A stretch of DNA of 64,000 bases, taken from contig NZ_APNG01000005.1 of the NCBI RefSeq assembly GCF_040361255.1, positions 124,001 to 188,000 of the forward strand, read 5' to 3'. Of this stretch, positions 1 through 7,704 are shown piece after piece (the stretch's first letter is position 1; every line of letters starts with the position of its first letter). The position numbers and the translations under genes were made by a program. The notes under the pieces are model-generated. The model did not search any database. It was not told the origin of the DNA and was given only the letters and a program-made list of their open reading frames with translations. Origin of the DNA: Salinisphaera sp040361255. GTDB lineage: Bacteria > Pseudomonadota > Gammaproteobacteria > Nevskiales > Salinisphaeraceae.

Positions 1-677
1 CGATCCAGCACCAGGCGTTCATCAGCCAGGCCGGCAAACGCCAGCGCTACTGGGCGCGCAGCATGGCCGGTTGGCCCGCGGTGGCCCGTGCCCGGCCGAA
101 TGCGGCGCACGATGCGCTCTACCGCCTCGCCACGGCCGGCCATATCGGTACGCTGGTGACCCAGAACGTCGACGGTCTGCATCAGGCAGCGGGCAATCGC
201 AGCGTGATCGATCTGCATGGCCGCCTCGACCGCGTGATTTGCCTGGCCTGCGATACGCGCTTAGCGCGCCACCGCGTGCAGGAGATGCTGGTCGAACGCA
301 ATAGCAACTGGCTGCACGATAGCGATGCCATTCGCCCGGACGGCGATATCGAGCTCGGCGACGTCGACTATCAACGTTTCGTGGTGCCCGACTGCCCGGT
401 CTGCGGCGGCATTCTCAAACCGGACGTCGTGTTTTTCGGCGGGGCGGTACCGCGAAAGACGGTCGCCCGAGCCTGGACCGGGCTGGCCCGCGCCGAGGCC
501 ATGCTCATCGTGGGCTCGTCGTTGATGGTGTGGTCGGGCTTTCGTTTCGTACGCGAGGCAGCGGCACGCGGGCTGCCGATCATGGCGATCAATCATGGAC
601 GCACGCGTGCCGACGAACTGATCACCCACAAGCTCGACGCCGATTGCGTCGCATTACTGCGCACTGCAATCGATTGA
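1..677 (+). CDS. Sir2-family NAD-dependent protein deacylase (5' end outside window)
   Basis: Removes acyl groups from protein lysines, using NAD+ and giving nicotinamide and O-acyl-ADP-ribose. The frame is already open at base 3, and the residues read before the first internal ATG (base 63) fit sirtuins (a YWARSMAGW stretch), so the gene begins upstream of the window and about 225 residues are visible. Seen: the NAD/catalytic segment TQNVDGLHQAAG, the catalytic-histidine motif DLHGR, two zinc-binding Cys pairs (CLAC and CPVC, the second followed by GGILKPDVVFFG), and the late Rossmann segment VGSSLMVWSG. The Cys pairs and HG motif argue for an active zinc sirtuin. The subclass (CobB-like or the longer SIR2 type) cannot be decided without the N-terminus. 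No co-transcribed partner is visible downstream, where a repeat zone begins. Confidence 0.9.
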   Translation, partial: IQHQAFISQAGKRQRYWARSMAGWPAVARARPNAAHDALYRLATAGHIGTLVTQNVDGLHQAAGNRSVIDLHGRLDRVICLACDTRLARHRVQEMLVERNSNWLHDSDAIRPDGDIELGDVDYQRFVVPDCPVCGGILKPDVVFFGGAVPRKTVARAWTGLARAEAMLIVGSSLMVWSGFRFVREAAARGLPIMAINHGRTRADELITHKLDADCVALLRTAID

Positions 678-859
678 TACCAACGGCGCCGGCGCCCGGC
701 CTTTCGCCCGACGGTTCAAAAGCGTTCTTGATCATGTATACGGTTGCGCATACGACGCGAACAGCCAGCCACTCGGCCTCGAGTGATCCTTATTCGCGTG
801 CCCCGCTGGACACGCAAACTGCGACATCTGCGGTTTTTCTTCTTCAAACAAGGAAAAAA

Positions 860-1270
860 CCGTCCGAGAATGCACGCCAATGAACGCAAATGTTGGGTAG
901 CTATGGGTTATGCCAACAGGTGGGCATCCGGCGCGCACGGCAGCCCACGTGGCCGTCAAACCATCTGACTTTTGCCTTATTCGCGTGTATTCGCGTTCAT
1001 TTGCGGACAACCTGCTTGCTTGATGGACAAGTCCGCAGATCGACGCAGATCACACGGGTCTAAGATAGGCCATCGCGGTCGTTCGCTTTTGTCCGGCGCA
1101 TGGGCCGCGCTTGTTCATCTGTGTAATCTGCGAAATCTGCGGTTGCTCTTAAGGAACGAAGCCATCGCAGGGTCGATTACCGGTAGCCGTATATATCGCG
1201 CTGCGTCTGCGATGGCCTTTTGTATGCGGCGTGGCCAGCAGCTTTCGCAGCCTTTGAGCGCTCTGTCTTT
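860..1270. repeat. Dispersed-repeat cluster, copy 1 (phased decamers plus inverted arms)
   Basis: Non-coding. It contains an inverted copy of the three-decamer motif at 862-891 and a direct copy at 979-1008 (ATTCGCGTGT, ATTCGCGTTC, ATTTGCGGAC). These are followed by a tail rich in TGCTTGCTTG, an arm at 1031-1064 starting GTCCGCAGATCGACGCAGAT, and a facing arm at 1114-1154 made of ATCTGTGTA/ATCTGCGAA/ATCTGCGG steps. The second arm is close to the reverse complement of the first, so the unit could fold into a long hairpin. Roughly the same order recurs at 1271-1294 plus 2521-2790. The stretch 678-859 between the sirtuin and this cluster has no convincing gene; a partial decamer copy lies near 789-806. 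Confidence 0.75.
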
Positions 1271-1292
1271 CGCCTTATTCGCGTGTATTCGC

Positions 1293-1294
1293 GT
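1293..1294. repeat. Left target-site duplication (GT) of the IS30 element
   Basis: GT immediately precedes the left inverted repeat and recurs immediately after the right one at 2521-2522. A 2-3 bp duplication is usual for the IS30 family. Joining 1294 to 2523 rebuilds an intact three-decamer repeat, which independently supports these boundaries. Confidence 0.75.
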
Positions 1295-2520
1295 GGCGGT
1301 CTCAATAGATCGTTGCAACGATTTTTTCATACCGCTCTGCGGGCGTTTCAAAGTTTAGTGTTTTGCGAGGCCGCCCGTTAAGGCTTCTTGCGGCGGCATC
1401 GAGTTCTTTCTGAGAAACGGCGGACAGGTCCATACCTTTGGGAAAGTATTGCCGGAGCAAGCCGTTGGTGTTCTCGTTCGATCCACGTTGCCAAGGATGC
1501 CGAGGATCGCAAAAATACACCTGAATATCGGTAGCCAGCGTAAAGCGGCAATGATCGGCCATTTCCGAGCCGCGATCCCAGGTTAAAGAGCCATAGAGTT
1601 CGCGCGGCAATCGATTGGCATTATCGATCAAGGCATTAATGACCGTCTCGGTGTTCCGGTCGGCCACTTTGAGCAGCATCACATAGCGCGTGTGTCGCTC
1701 CACCAGAGTGGCAATCTGGCTGTTACGGCCACCGAAGACCAGATCGCCCTCCCAGTGCCCCGGTACGGCACGATCCTCGACCTCCGGCGGTCGCTCGCTG
1801 ATCGAGACCGCGTTTGTGATCTGGCCACGTTGTCCCGACTTGAGCGTGTGGTGGCGCGACCGGCGCATCGCGCGCGTTCGACGCAAATGCGACAGCAGTT
1901 CTTTTTTGAGCGCACCCCGTGTCTGGACGAATAGCGTGCGATAGATGGTTTCGTGTGACACCTGTCGGCTCGGTTGGTCGGGATAGCGGCGTTTGAGCCA
2001 GCCGGCGATCTGCTGTGGCGACCACCAGGCTTTCAGACCCGTGGCCACCTCGTTGGCCAGCGTATCGTGAACCGCCAGCTTACAACGCTTGGGGCGTCGA
2101 GCCCGATCCCATGCGCGCTGGTCGGCCGTCGTCGCGCGATAACGGGCCGAGCCGCCATGTCGGGCAATCTCTCGGCTGATCGTGGACGGCGATCGGCTGA
2201 GTGATCGCGCAATAGCGCGGATTGACTGGTGTTGCGCCAGCCCCCGCGAAATCTCTTCGCGTTCGTCTAAGCGTAGTGTATGTCGTGCCCGGCGGCGCGC
2301 TGCGGGGCGAATGCCGCCGGATGCTGCGATCAGGCGTTTGACCGCGTGGCGCCGACCATCCAACTGACGGGCAATCTGTTCGAGCGTCTCGCCACGTTGC
2401 CAGCGATCCCAGATCTCGGCGCGCTGTGCAGCCGTGTAGTAAATCCGCTTCCTGCCTCTCACTGATACAACTCCTGCCTTGTCTATGCGCAGTGTGTTGC
2501 ATCGATCGGTTGAAACCGCA
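1295..2520 (-). mobile_element. IS30-family insertion sequence, complete (1226 bp)
   Basis: The ends are imperfect 26-bp inverted repeats (20 of 26 identical by eye). The left end (1295-1320) begins GGCGGTCTCAATAGATCG; the right end, read inward from 2520, begins TGCGGTTTCAACCGATCG. One intact transposase gene fills the element on the minus strand. The flanks carry a 2-bp duplication. The insertion lies within the second decamer of a dispersed repeat, and removing the element restores the repeat exactly. The intact reading frame and well-matched ends suggest a fairly recent insertion. Confidence 0.92.
1302..2462 (-). CDS. IS30-family transposase
   Basis: DDE transposase of 386 residues. The N-terminal third holds helix-turn-helix segments (AQRAEIWDRWQRGETLEQIA, and further on SIRAIARSLSRSPSTISREI), typical of IS30 end-binding. 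The catalytic core shows GHWEGDLV (first Asp), LTWDRGSEM (second Asp) and HPWQRGSNENTNGLLRQYFP (Glu), the IS30 signature. The start is GTG at 2462, chosen because AGGAG lies about nine bases upstream and nothing longer stays inside the element. The stop lies only seven bases inside the left end of the element, so coding sequence and terminal repeat overlap, as is common for compact IS30 members. No frameshift or missing catalytic residue is seen. Confidence 0.95.
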   Translation of the reverse strand: MRGRKRIYYTAAQRAEIWDRWQRGETLEQIARQLDGRRHAVKRLIAASGGIRPAARRRARHTLRLDEREEISRGLAQHQSIRAIARSLSRSPSTISREIARHGGSARYRATTADQRAWDRARRPKRCKLAVHDTLANEVATGLKAWWSPQQIAGWLKRRYPDQPSRQVSHETIYRTLFVQTRGALKKELLSHLRRTRAMRRSRHHTLKSGQRGQITNAVSISERPPEVEDRAVPGHWEGDLVFGGRNSQIATLVERHTRYVMLLKVADRNTETVINALIDNANRLPRELYGSLTWDRGSEMADHCRFTLATDIQVYFCDPRHPWQRGSNENTNGLLRQYFPKGMDLSAVSQKELDAAARSLNGRPRKTLNFETPAERYEKIVATIY

Positions 2521-2790
2521 GTTCATTTGCGGACAATTTGCTTGCTTGATGGACAAGTCCGCAGATCGACGCAGATCACACGGGTCTAAGATAGGCCATC
2601 GCGGTCGTTCGCTTTTGTCCGGCGCATGGGGCGCACTTGTTCATCTGCGTAATCGGCGAAATCTGCGGTTCCTCTTAAGGAACGAAGCCATCACAGAGTC
2701 GATTACCGACATCGCACCCATCGTGCTGCGTCTGCGGATGGCTTTCAGCATGCGGTGAGCGCAGCAGCCTACGTGGCCGTCAAACCATCT
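2521..2790. repeat. Dispersed-repeat cluster, copy 2 (right part after IS excision)
   Basis: Continues the copy that starts at 1271-1294. After the GT duplication it completes the second decamer, gives ATTTGCGGAC at 2525-2534, then the TGCTTGCTTG tail, the GTCCGCAGAT arm from about 2557 and the facing ATCTGCG arm at about 2640-2672. From 2540 to 2690 it is nearly identical to 1021-1170, so this is a tandem duplication of a roughly 300-bp unit. No gene is seen. Confidence 0.75.
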
Positions 2791-2860
2791 GTCTTTCGCC
2801 TTATCGGCGTGTATTGGCGTTGATTGGCGGACAAACGGCTTGCTTGCGCATAGCCAGCTG
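2767..2860 (+). repeat. Dispersed-repeat cluster, partial copy 3
   Basis: The lead-in at 2767-2797 matches 942-972 (shared ACGTGGCCGTCAAACCATCT). It is followed by decamers ATCGGCGTGT (2803), ATTGGCGTTG (2813) and ATTGGCGGAC (2823), then a GCTTGCTTGCG tail. The long hairpin arms are absent, so this is a truncated unit. From 2861 to 3075 I see no gene or site I can support. Confidence 0.65.
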
Positions 2861-3075
2861 CGTTTCATGTCTCATCAAAAAGGCGCTTAGCGCGGTGTGC
2901 GCGGCATTGCATCGACACTGCCGAAAGGCACGGCCCCCACAACGAGGCGCGTCGCGATAACATAGCCGACAAATCTGATCTGCTTGCGAACCATGAATCC
3001 ATCTCCGAATGTGCGTGTCGTGTCATCCGGTCCCGTGATCGACAGTATGGTTCGCCACTGTGACGCGAGCGTGAC

Positions 3076-4017
3076 ATGAGCCAGCCCAGCGCCCATCCCA
3101 ATCTGCGTGTCGGTATCGACCTCGGGGGTACCAAGATCGCCGGTATCGTGCTCGATGGCGAAGCCGAAGTCCGGGCCGAGCGGCGCGTGGACACGCCGGA
3201 AAACGGCTACAACGCCACGCTCGAGGCGATCATCGATCTGGTCATGGCATTGGAAGCCGAGGTCGGCGCCAGCGGATTGCCGCTGGGCGTGGGCACCCCG
3301 GGCAGTGTCGTGGCCGGCACGGGCCGGCTGCGCAACGCCAATTCCCAGTGTTTGAACGGCCGTGCGCTCGGCGCCGATCTCGAAGCCGCGCTGTCGCGGC
3401 CGGTGCGCCTGGCCAACGATGCCGATTGTCTGACGCTTTCGGAAGCGCGTGACGGCGCGGCCGCTGCGCATCGCAATGTCTTTGGTGTAATTCTGGGCAC
3501 CGGTGTAGGCGGTGGGGTGGTCGTCGACAAACAGCTGATCACCGGCCGCAACGGCCTGGCTGGTGAATGGGGCCATGTGTGTCTGCCGTGGCCGTCGGCG
3601 GCGGAAACACGCCAGCCGCCGCGTTGCTGGTGCGGGCTCGACAGCTGTCTGGAAGCCTGGATTTCCGGGCCGGGCATGACGGCCGACCATGTACGCCGCG
3701 GCGGCTACGATATACCGGCGCGGGCCATCGTCGAGCGCGCCGAGGCCGGCGAACGCTTGGCCGGCGCTACCCTCAAGGCGTGGTTGCAACGCGTGGCGCG
3801 GGCGATGGCGATGATCGTGAATATTCTCGATCCGGATGTCATCGTCGTGGGCGGCGGGCTCTCCCAGATTCGCTGGCTCTACAGTGAGGTCCCCAAGATC
3901 TGGGCTCAGCATGCCTTCGCCGAGCATATCGACACGCCCCTGGTCGCCGCGATCCACGGCGATGCCTCCGGCGTGCGCGGCGCCGCGCGTCTCTGGCCGC
4001 TGGACTCGGGCAGCTGA
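3076..4017 (+). CDS. ROK-family sugar kinase, Mak/NagK-like
   Basis: Cytoplasmic ATP-dependent hexose kinase of 313 residues, the usual ROK length. The ATP-binding segment DLGGTKI lies near residue 15; GVGTPGSV follows, then the catalytic-Asp region NDADCLTLSEA and GTGVGGGVV. The ROK zinc site is visible as EWGHVCLPWP followed by CWCGLDSCLEAW. That insert, with a proline/tryptophan stretch between His and the Cys cluster, most resembles manno(fructo)kinase Mak, so fructose or mannose is the likeliest substrate; N-acetylglucosamine kinase is the main alternative. The start ATG follows a modest GAGCG. The gene stands alone between the repeat zone and the haemolysin-type operon, so context does not identify the sugar. 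Confidence 0.87.
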   Translation: MSQPSAHPNLRVGIDLGGTKIAGIVLDGEAEVRAERRVDTPENGYNATLEAIIDLVMALEAEVGASGLPLGVGTPGSVVAGTGRLRNANSQCLNGRALGADLEAALSRPVRLANDADCLTLSEARDGAAAAHRNVFGVILGTGVGGGVVVDKQLITGRNGLAGEWGHVCLPWPSAAETRQPPRCWCGLDSCLEAWISGPGMTADHVRRGGYDIPARAIVERAEAGERLAGATLKAWLQRVARAMAMIVNILDPDVIVVGGGLSQIRWLYSEVPKIWAQHAFAEHIDTPLVAAIHGDASGVRGAARLWPLDSGS

Positions 4018-4123
4018 CAACTTTATCGGCCCCAGGGTCAATACGTCCGGGTAGATACATAAGCGAACCTTAAGTTTCGATCCCTAGTCTCGCTGCGAAT
4101 CCTCATTATTCGTGGAGCGAGCG

Positions 4124-4729
4124 ATGACAGGCAGGTCGAAACCGATCCGTGGGCCGTGGCTGCGCTATTACCAGCCGCAAACCTGCGGGCGCAGCGTTGT
4201 GGAACGCTTCGCCGCCGATCAGTACGCGCTGCATTATTCGGCCCAGGTCGCCGAGTTCTATCCGCATCAGCTGGCGCTGTTCGACAATCAGGGGCTGCGC
4301 GCCTGTCTGGGGTTTCGTACCGCCAGTGACGGGCCGCTTTTTCTCGAGCAATACCTGCAGATGCCCGTCGAACGGGCGATTGGCGGGCGCCTGGGGCCGT
4401 CGTTGGTGCGTTCTCATATCGTCGAAGTGGGCGGGCTGGCTGCCGACTGGGCAGGCGCCGGCCGACGGCTGATCGTCATGGCCATCGCCTGGCTGCACGG
4501 CGCGGGCTACAGCGTGGCGGCCTTTACGGCCACGCGTGGACTGGTGAACAGCTTTATCCGCCTGGGCATGAGCCCGCTCGATCTGGGCAGCGCCGAGCCC
4601 GGGCGACTCATGCCGGCCGATACCGACTGGGGCCGTTATTACGCCCATGCGCCACGGGTCTATGCCGGCCTGATTGGCGCCAGTGCCGCACGCACCTTAC
4701 CCGCTGCATGCCAGGCCCAGGCATGTTGA
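4124..4729 (+). CDS. Thermostable-haemolysin-type family protein, first gene of a seven-gene operon
   Basis: 201 residues. It matches the family named after the Vibrio thermostable (delta) haemolysin by its sequence style: AEFYPHQLALFD near the start, LGFRTASDGPLFLEQYL, and HIVEVGGLAA. The family name is historical. No signal peptide or membrane segment is visible here, and an acyltransferase-like (GNAT) role has been an appealing guess; I infer that rather than see it. ATG 4124 is preferred over the in-frame GTG at 4112 because TGGAG (4113-4117) sits six bases before it. The gene ends inside the next one (ATG at 4723 versus stop at 4727-4729), so the two are translationally coupled. Upstream (4018-4123) is a short AT-richer stretch that may hold the operon promoter. 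Confidence 0.8.
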   Translation: MTGRSKPIRGPWLRYYQPQTCGRSVVERFAADQYALHYSAQVAEFYPHQLALFDNQGLRACLGFRTASDGPLFLEQYLQMPVERAIGGRLGPSLVRSHIVEVGGLAADWAGAGRRLIVMAIAWLHGAGYSVAAFTATRGLVNSFIRLGMSPLDLGSAEPGRLMPADTDWGRYYAHAPRVYAGLIGASAARTLPAACQAQAC

Positions 4730-6204
4730 GTGTTGCCGACATGCTGGGCCGGGGTTGTACGGTTCTAGCGCCCGGGCGGTCGTTCGAGCGTGATGTACTG
4801 CTCGACGAAATCGATCGCTGGCGCGCGCTCGTTACGGCCCGCGCGGCACGCGTGGTCGGGCTGCTGGCCGACAACAGCCCCGAGTGGATCGCCGCCGATC
4901 TGGGCATCCGCGCGGCCGGCGCCGTATGCGTGGCGCTGCCATCGTTCTTTGCCGACACCCAGCTTGAACACGTCATCGCCCACGCCGGCATCGATCATGT
5001 GCTCACCGATACGCCGCAGCGTCTGACTGGTCTGGATAGCGGGCTGCGGCACGTAGGCAGCGATCGCGGTTTCACCGTGCTCGCCCGCGAGGTCGCGGCC
5101 GCGCCTGCGCTGCATCCGGATACGGTGCAAATGACGTTCACCTCCGGCAGTACCGGCCAGCCGAAAGGCGTGTGCCTGGGGGCGGCGAACGCCACCCGGC
5201 TGGCCGAGTCGCTGGCCGGCACGCTGGCAGCGCTGGGTATCCGGCGCCACCTGAGCGTACTGCCCTACGCGACCTTGCTCGAGAACGTCGCCGGCAGCTA
5301 TGCGGCCCTGGGTATCGGCGCGGCGGTCTGCGCGCCGCCGCTCGCCGAAGTCGGCTTCACGGCCGATGGCGGGTTCGAGCCCCAGCGCTTTCTCGCCTGC
5401 CTGCATTACTGGGCACCGGATAGCGTCATCGTGCTGCCGGAACTGCTCAAGGCGCTGGTGGTGATGGGTGAACACGGCGCACCGATGCCGGCGAGCCTGC
5501 GCTTCATGGCGGTCGGGGGCGGCAAGGTCGGCGCTGCGCTAATCGAACGCGCCCGGGCGCTCGGGTTGCCGGTGCATGAAGGCTACGGCCTGTCGGAATG
5601 CGCGTCGGTGGTCAGCCTGAACCGACCGGGCCATACGCGCGCGGGCAGTGTGGGCCGGCCGTTGCCGCATGTGCGGGTGCGCATCGCAGAGGACGGCGAA
5701 ATCCATGTCTCGGGCAACGCCATGCTCGGCTATCTCGGCGAGCCGGCCGTGGGCGGCGAGATTGCCACCGGGGACCTGGGGGCCTTCGACGAAGACGGGT
5801 TTCTGTATGTGCGCGGCCGCAAGAAAAACCAGTTCACCACCAGCTTCGGGCGCAACGTCAATCCGGAGTGGCCCGAGTCGTTGCTCGCCCAGACGAGCGC
5901 ATTACGCCAGGTGGCGATTTTCGGCGAGGCGATGGCGGTGAATATCGCCGTGGTCGTGCCCGGTGCGGCCCAGCAGGCCGCGGTGACAGCCGCGATTGCC
6001 ACGGCGAATGCCCAGTTGCCGCGGTATGCCCGCATCGGCGGCTGGTTCGTCGCCGACGCGCCGTTTACTGCCGCCAATGGCCTGGCCACGGCGAACGGTC
6101 GGCTACGCCGTGACGCGATCTGGCAGCACTACCGAAGCCGCATTCATGAAACAGCGCAGGCGCTCGCGCCCAGCCTATCCAGTCCCACATCAACGGAGCT
6201 TTGA
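4723..6204 (+). CDS. Adenylate-forming (AMP-binding) carboxylate ligase
   Basis: 493 residues of the acyl-CoA synthetase/ANL superfamily; it should activate a carboxylic acid as acyl-AMP and pass it to CoA or another nucleophile. Seen: the P-loop-like TFTSGSTGQPKGV at about residue 140, GYGLSECASVVSLNRPGH near 290, the ATP/ribose motif ATGDLGAFDEDGFLYVRGR, and a C-terminal ANGRLRRDAI where most family members have a Gly-Lys pair carrying the catalytic lysine. Lys is replaced by Arg here, so the acyl-AMP half-reaction may differ. An earlier ATG at 4708 is possible; 4723 is preferred because it just overlaps the previous stop. Four bases separate it from the next gene. The substrate cannot be read from sequence. 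Confidence 0.87.
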   Translation: MLSVADMLGRGCTVLAPGRSFERDVLLDEIDRWRALVTARAARVVGLLADNSPEWIAADLGIRAAGAVCVALPSFFADTQLEHVIAHAGIDHVLTDTPQRLTGLDSGLRHVGSDRGFTVLAREVAAAPALHPDTVQMTFTSGSTGQPKGVCLGAANATRLAESLAGTLAALGIRRHLSVLPYATLLENVAGSYAALGIGAAVCAPPLAEVGFTADGGFEPQRFLACLHYWAPDSVIVLPELLKALVVMGEHGAPMPASLRFMAVGGGKVGAALIERARALGLPVHEGYGLSECASVVSLNRPGHTRAGSVGRPLPHVRVRIAEDGEIHVSGNAMLGYLGEPAVGGEIATGDLGAFDEDGFLYVRGRKKNQFTTSFGRNVNPEWPESLLAQTSALRQVAIFGEAMAVNIAVVVPGAAQQAAVTAAIATANAQLPRYARIGGWFVADAPFTAANGLATANGRLRRDAIWQHYRSRIHETAQALAPSLSSPTSTEL

Positions 6205-6208
6205 CCCC

Positions 6209-6880
6209 ATGAATTTCTACGATCAGCTACAAAAAGATACCGAGGCCGAACGTGCATACCTGCATTCGGCGCCGATCATCAAGGCGGTGTTCGATGGCCG
6301 CGCCTCGCGCGAGAGCTATATCGCGTTTCTGACCCAGGCTTATCACCACGTCAAGCACACCGTGCCGCTGCTCATGGCCTGTGGTTCGCGGTTGCCGGCC
6401 CGGCTGGAATGGCTGCGCGAGGCCATCGGCGAATATATCGAAGAGGAAATGGGCCATCAGGAATGGATTCTGGGCGATATCGAGCGCATGGGCGGCGGCG
6501 CCGAAGCCGTACGTCATGGCACGCCCGAACTGCCCACCGAGCTGATGGTCAGCTATGCCTATCACGTGATCGATCGCGGCAATCCCGTGGGCTTTTTCGG
6601 CATGGTCAACGTGCTCGAGGGCACCAGTATTCAACTCGCCACGCCTGCGGCCGAAATCATCCGCAAGCAGCTCGGTCTGCCCGACAAGGCACTGACCTAT
6701 CTGAATACGCACGGCTCGCTCGACCAGGACCATATCAAGTTCTTCGAAAAACTCATGAACCGGCTCGACGACGACGATGACAAGGCCGCGGTCACGCATA
6801 CCGCGCGTGTGATCTTTACGCTCTACGGCGACATGTTCCGCACCCTGCCGCTGCCGGCTGATACGCAGGTGGCCTCGTGA
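6209..6880 (+). CDS. Haem-oxygenase-like di-metal oxidase (TenA-like fold)
   Basis: 223 residues, all-helical family that includes TenA, CADD, UndA and related iron oxidases. Ligand-like residues are in the expected order: His46/His47 (AYHHVKH), Glu80 and His83 (EEEMGHQEW), Glu137 (VLEGTS), and Asp172/His175 (SLDQDHIKFF). TenA thiaminases lack this full set, so an O2-dependent non-haem iron oxidase acting on an acyl or amine substrate is the better reading. UndA-like enzymes oxidatively decarboxylate fatty acids, one possible precedent. The ATG at 6209 follows CGGAG ten bases upstream and lies four bases after the ligase stop. The stop overlaps the GTG start of the next gene (GTGA). Confidence 0.82.
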   Translation: MNFYDQLQKDTEAERAYLHSAPIIKAVFDGRASRESYIAFLTQAYHHVKHTVPLLMACGSRLPARLEWLREAIGEYIEEEMGHQEWILGDIERMGGGAEAVRHGTPELPTELMVSYAYHVIDRGNPVGFFGMVNVLEGTSIQLATPAAEIIRKQLGLPDKALTYLNTHGSLDQDHIKFFEKLMNRLDDDDDKAAVTHTARVIFTLYGDMFRTLPLPADTQVAS

Positions 6881-7704
6881 AGCTCGAACAGGTACGTGTG
6901 CTGTTGACCGGGGCGACCGGTGGTATCGGCGAGGCTATCGCCGAACGCCTGGCGGGCGAAGGCGCGGCTTTGCTGCTCACCGGGCGCCGCGCCAGCGAAC
7001 TCGAACGCCTGGCGCGGGTACTGCGTGAGCGCGGCGCTCAAGTGGCCATTATGCCGGCTGATCTGACCCATGCCGCCGACCGCGACGCGCTGGCCGCCCT
7101 AGCCGGCGAATGGCAGGGCGGGGTGAACGTGGTCATTCACAACGCCGGACGCAATGTGAGTGGGCTGTTCGAGTCGCTCGACGACTGTCAGATCGACGAT
7201 ATCGTGGCCACCAACATCAGCGCGCCGATACAGCTGACCCGCGCTGTATTGCCGGCCCTGCAGCAACAGCGCGAGGCGCTGCTGCTGTTCATGGGCTCGG
7301 GTTTCGGCACGCTCGGCTATCCCGGCTTCGCGGCCTACAGTGCGACCAAATTCGCCCTGCGCGGTTTCGCCGAAGCTTTGCGGCGTGAATATGCCGACAC
7401 GGGCCTGCGCGTGGCACTGCTGTCGCCACGGGCGGTCGATACCGGGTTGAACGACAGCCGTATTCGTGCGTTGCAGACCGCCATGAACATGAAGGTGGAC
7501 CCGCCGGCACGCATCGCCGAAGCCGTGACCACGATGATTCGCAGCCCGCGCGCAGAGCGCAGCATTGGCTGGCCCGAGCGGTTTTTCGCCCGGGTGAACC
7601 GTATGGCCCCCGGTGTGGTCGACGGTGCACTGCGCAAGCAGTTGCCGATCATTCGGTCCCGATTGGCGTATCTGCCGACAGAGTCGGTTCGAGGTGATTC
7701 ATGA
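6877..7704 (+). CDS. Short-chain dehydrogenase/reductase
   Basis: 275 residues. Classical SDR features: TGATGGIG nucleotide motif near residue 12, HNAGRN near 88, catalytic Ser in FMGSGFG and the YSATK catalytic Tyr-Lys. The Arg-rich TGRRASELERL after the second strand favours NADP(H). GTG start overlapping the previous stop (GTGA), and its own stop overlaps the next ATG (ATGA). The C-terminus (after about residue 200) is basic and has a short hydrophobic stretch, so membrane association is possible. In this operon it would reduce or oxidise the product of the ligase/oxidase pair; that is inference from position only. Confidence 0.87.
   Translation: MKLEQVRVLLTGATGGIGEAIAERLAGEGAALLLTGRRASELERLARVLRERGAQVAIMPADLTHAADRDALAALAGEWQGGVNVVIHNAGRNVSGLFESLDDCQIDDIVATNISAPIQLTRAVLPALQQQREALLLFMGSGFGTLGYPGFAAYSATKFALRGFAEALRREYADTGLRVALLSPRAVDTGLNDSRIRALQTAMNMKVDPPARIAEAVTTMIRSPRAERSIGWPERFFARVNRMAPGVVDGALRKQLPIIRSRLAYLPTESVRGDS

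Noticed and set aside
860..2860. CRISPR array
   Set aside because: The periodic units are 10 bp without spacers, and copies differ from each other; no cas genes are near.
2887..4041. 384-codon minus-strand frame opposite the ROK kinase
   Set aside because: Shadow of a kinase with full ROK motifs; no motifs of its own.
4124..4729. Calling the first operon gene a secreted toxin
   Set aside because: The family name suggests a haemolysin, but there is no signal peptide or membrane segment and it is coupled to metabolic enzymes.
6209..6880. Calling the TenA-like gene a thiaminase or 'TenA transcriptional regulator'
   Set aside because: The di-metal ligand set and operon partners fit an oxidase better, and no thiamine genes are nearby.
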